A DNA stretch of 15,684 nt from contig DAIUAL010000067.1 of assembly GCA_036847245.1 (NCBI GenBank), forward strand, positions 1 through 15,684. The letters are read 5' to 3'. Position 1 is the first letter of the stretch. The number at the start of each line of letters is the position of its first letter. The notes under the pieces were generated by a model, which made no database searches, was not told the DNA's origin, and saw nothing but the letters and a program-made list of their open reading frames with translations. Below, piece after piece: positions 14,690 to 15,684 of this stretch. This stretch comes from UBA4661 sp002405405 (lineage in GTDB: Bacteria > Bacteroidota > Ignavibacteria > Kapaibacteriales > UBA4661). The translations under genes and the position numbers were made by a program.

Positions 14690-15208
14690 CTACAATGCTA
14701 TACATTCCATAAGCCACTCATCAACATAGACTCCATGAAGCAAACGATGCTTTGCAAGAAGCCCCACTTCTCGCCAACCTGCTTTGATAAAAGCACGATA
14801 AGATCCCACATTTGAAGTATAAATACCTGCGACCAACTTATGAAGATTGATTTCTTCAAAAGCATACTGCGCTACAAGACGTATTGCTTCTGTTCCATAT
14901 CCTTTACCCCATGCGGTCTCTTCACCAATCATAAGACCTACATCCGCAAACCGATGAATCCAGTTCACATTTCCAATTTTGATATTACCAATATGTTGAT
15001 GCGATTCTAGTAAAAACATTCCGAAGAGAAAATTGTTCCCAGAAGCATTCGTTTCAGCAACATATTTTTTTATGCTGTCGATTGTATGCACACTCCACCG
15101 ACTTTCCAAGTACTGCACAATAGCAGGATTATGCATCCATCGGAGATAGTGTGCACCGACATCGTCAGGTGTTAATAATCGCAAGTAAAGTGCTGAATTT
15201 TGTACCAT
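14690..15208 (-). CDS. GNAT-family (RimJ/RimL/WecD-like) sugar N-acetyltransferase
   Basis: A 172-residue single-domain GNAT protein, the usual size for this family. The N-terminal LYLRLLTPDDV...YLRWMHNP is typical of RimJ/RimL-like enzymes. The acetyl-CoA pyrophosphate loop is WGKGYGTEA (about residues 100-108), followed by INLHKLVAGIYTSN and the Tyr-containing SYRAFIKAGW that usually contacts CoA. The ATG at 15208 follows AAAGAAG and lies 9 nt after the hisF-like stop, so the two are probably cotranscribed. Because the next gene is a sugar aminotransferase, the likely reaction is transfer of an acyl group from CoA to the 4-amino (or equivalent) group of a nucleotide-linked amino sugar, as in SpsD, PseH or LegH. 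The acyl donor and exact sugar cannot be read from sequence. A ribosomal-protein or antibiotic acetyltransferase is possible but unlikely here. Confidence 0.85.
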   Translation of the reverse strand: MVQNSALYLRLLTPDDVGAHYLRWMHNPAIVQYLESRWSVHTIDSIKKYVAETNASGNNFLFGMFLLESHQHIGNIKIGNVNWIHRFADVGLMIGEETAWGKGYGTEAIRLVAQYAFEEINLHKLVAGIYTSNVGSYRAFIKAGWREVGLLAKHRLLHGVYVDEWLMECIAL

Positions 15209-15217
15209 AGTTCTTCT

Positions 15218-15684
15218 TTAAGTATGCATTCGAATTGCGACACCTGCGTTCCGTATGTGCGCACGGGTTTGCATAAAATTTTGATCCTGAAATGAAAAGA
15301 ATGTACCCGCAGAAACAGCACTCGCTGATGTCAAAAAACCCTCGATAAAATGTGTCGCTAAGCCACATCCGCCTGCCGTAATAACCGGTATTGCAACGCT
15401 ATCAGCTATTTTCTGCGTCATCGCAATGTCTAGCCCACTTTTTGTTCCATCTCTATCAATCGAACTCAGTAAAATTTCTCCTACTCCCATTTCTTCGCAC
15501 TGTTGTGCCCATTCGAGAGGTTCGTATACAGTTTCCTGGCTACCTCCACGAGTATAAACTCTTTCATTTCCGTCAATATTCTTTTTGAAATCGATACTTG
15601 CAACAATGGTCGAAGAGCCAAATTTTTCTACGGCATCTCGTATCATGGATGGATTTTCCACAGAAGCAGTATTGATGCTAACCT
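15218..15684 (-). CDS. hisF: HisF2/AglZ-type imidazole-glycerol-phosphate-synthase-like cyclase, partial (N-terminus beyond window)
   Basis: This is the C-terminal part of a (beta/alpha)8-barrel HisF-family protein. In-frame reading continues upstream to the window edge, giving VSINTASVENP, a HisF hallmark, so the GTG at 15661 is internal and roughly the first 100 residues are missing. Visible family motifs are VASID (the position of the second catalytic Asp), SIDRDGTKSG, and the phosphate-binding ITAGGCG. The ending FFSFQDQN...RAHIRNAG differs from histidine-pathway HisF as I know it. It resembles the HisF2/WbuZ/AglZ subgroup found in O-antigen and flagellar-glycan loci. There, HisH2 and HisF2 are thought to supply ammonia to an N-acetyl-sugar amidotransferase that makes acetamidino sugars. 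The gene is followed 9 nt later by an acetyltransferase, with no his genes in view, which supports the glycan role. HisH2 and the amidotransferase are not visible. The family call is firm and the subgroup likely. Confidence 0.9.
   Translation of the reverse strand, partial: VSINTASVENPSMIRDAVEKFGSSTIVASIDFKKNIDGNERVYTRGGSQETVYEPLEWAQQCEEMGVGEILLSSIDRDGTKSGLDIAMTQKIADSVAIPVITAGGCGLATHFIEGFLTSASAVSAGTFFSFQDQNFMQTRAHIRNAGVAIRMHT

Noticed and set aside
15218..15661. HisF-like gene starting at the GTG at 15661 as a short complete protein
   Set aside because: The upstream in-frame sequence to the window edge encodes the conserved HisF motif VSINTASVENP, so the gene simply extends out of the window.
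1..15684. CRISPR arrays, tRNA, rRNA, insertion sequences, attachment sites
   Set aside because: No spaced direct repeats, cloverleaf-like stretches, transposase motifs or terminal inverted repeats were seen on either strand; nearly all sequence is accounted for by the minus-strand genes.

Overview
The window is one continuous block of bacterial surface-glycan genes. Every gene lies on the minus strand, so the reading order runs from the right edge (15684) to the left edge (1). The base composition is AT-rich (about 40 % G+C by eye, not counted). Genes overlap or sit 3-50 nt apart, and I see no terminator or internal promoter, so this looks like part of one long operon that runs off both edges. 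The taxon cannot be fixed. Shine-Dalgarno-like sequences precede some genes but not others, ATG and GTG starts are both used, and the standard genetic code fits. A bacterium is most likely; no rRNA, tRNA, ribosomal protein or mobile element is present to narrow it further.

Right-hand half (about 15684 to 8454), the cytoplasmic sugar-building section, in reading order: the C-terminal part of a HisF2/AglZ-type cyclase (the ammonia-supplying partner in acetamidino-sugar synthesis); a RimJ/RimL-type N-acetyltransferase; a DegT/DnrJ/EryC1 PLP aminotransferase; an uncharacterised GT-B-like protein with an N-terminal EDPGA motif; a larger capsule-synthesis-like protein with an N-terminal Cys4 cluster; a second (PseH-like) acetyltransferase; an SpsF-type cytidylyltransferase; and a Gfo/Idh/MocA oxidoreductase. 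Together they suggest a CMP-activated, multiply N-acylated, possibly amidinated amino sugar. The mix of parts resembles spore-coat (sps), pseudaminic and legionaminic acid loci. The expected dehydratase, NeuB/PseI-type synthase, HisH2 and amidotransferase are not in view and may lie to the right.

Left-hand half (about 8440 to 1), the membrane and decoration section: an AlgI/DltB-like MBOAT O-acyltransferase followed by a membrane-anchored SGNH-like partner; an unusual Fe(II)/2-oxoglutarate-type oxygenase with a long N-terminal extension; a PglK/MsbA-like fused ABC exporter (candidate lipid-linked oligosaccharide flippase); a GT39/ArnT-like polytopic glycosyltransferase; an NAD-dependent sugar epimerase/dehydratase; and, at the left edge, the start of a family-2 glycosyltransferase interrupted by an in-frame TGA although its homology continues past the stop.

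The simplest model is that the right half builds and activates a rare sugar, the capsule-like and GT2 proteins help assemble a lipid-linked glycan, the ABC exporter flips it, and the GT39, MBOAT and SGNH proteins glycosylate and O-acylate it outside the membrane, with the oxygenase hydroxylating an intermediate. The most interesting parts are the oxygenase inside a flippase/acyltransferase set, the two orphan GT-B-like proteins, the amidino-sugar link, and the broken GT2.
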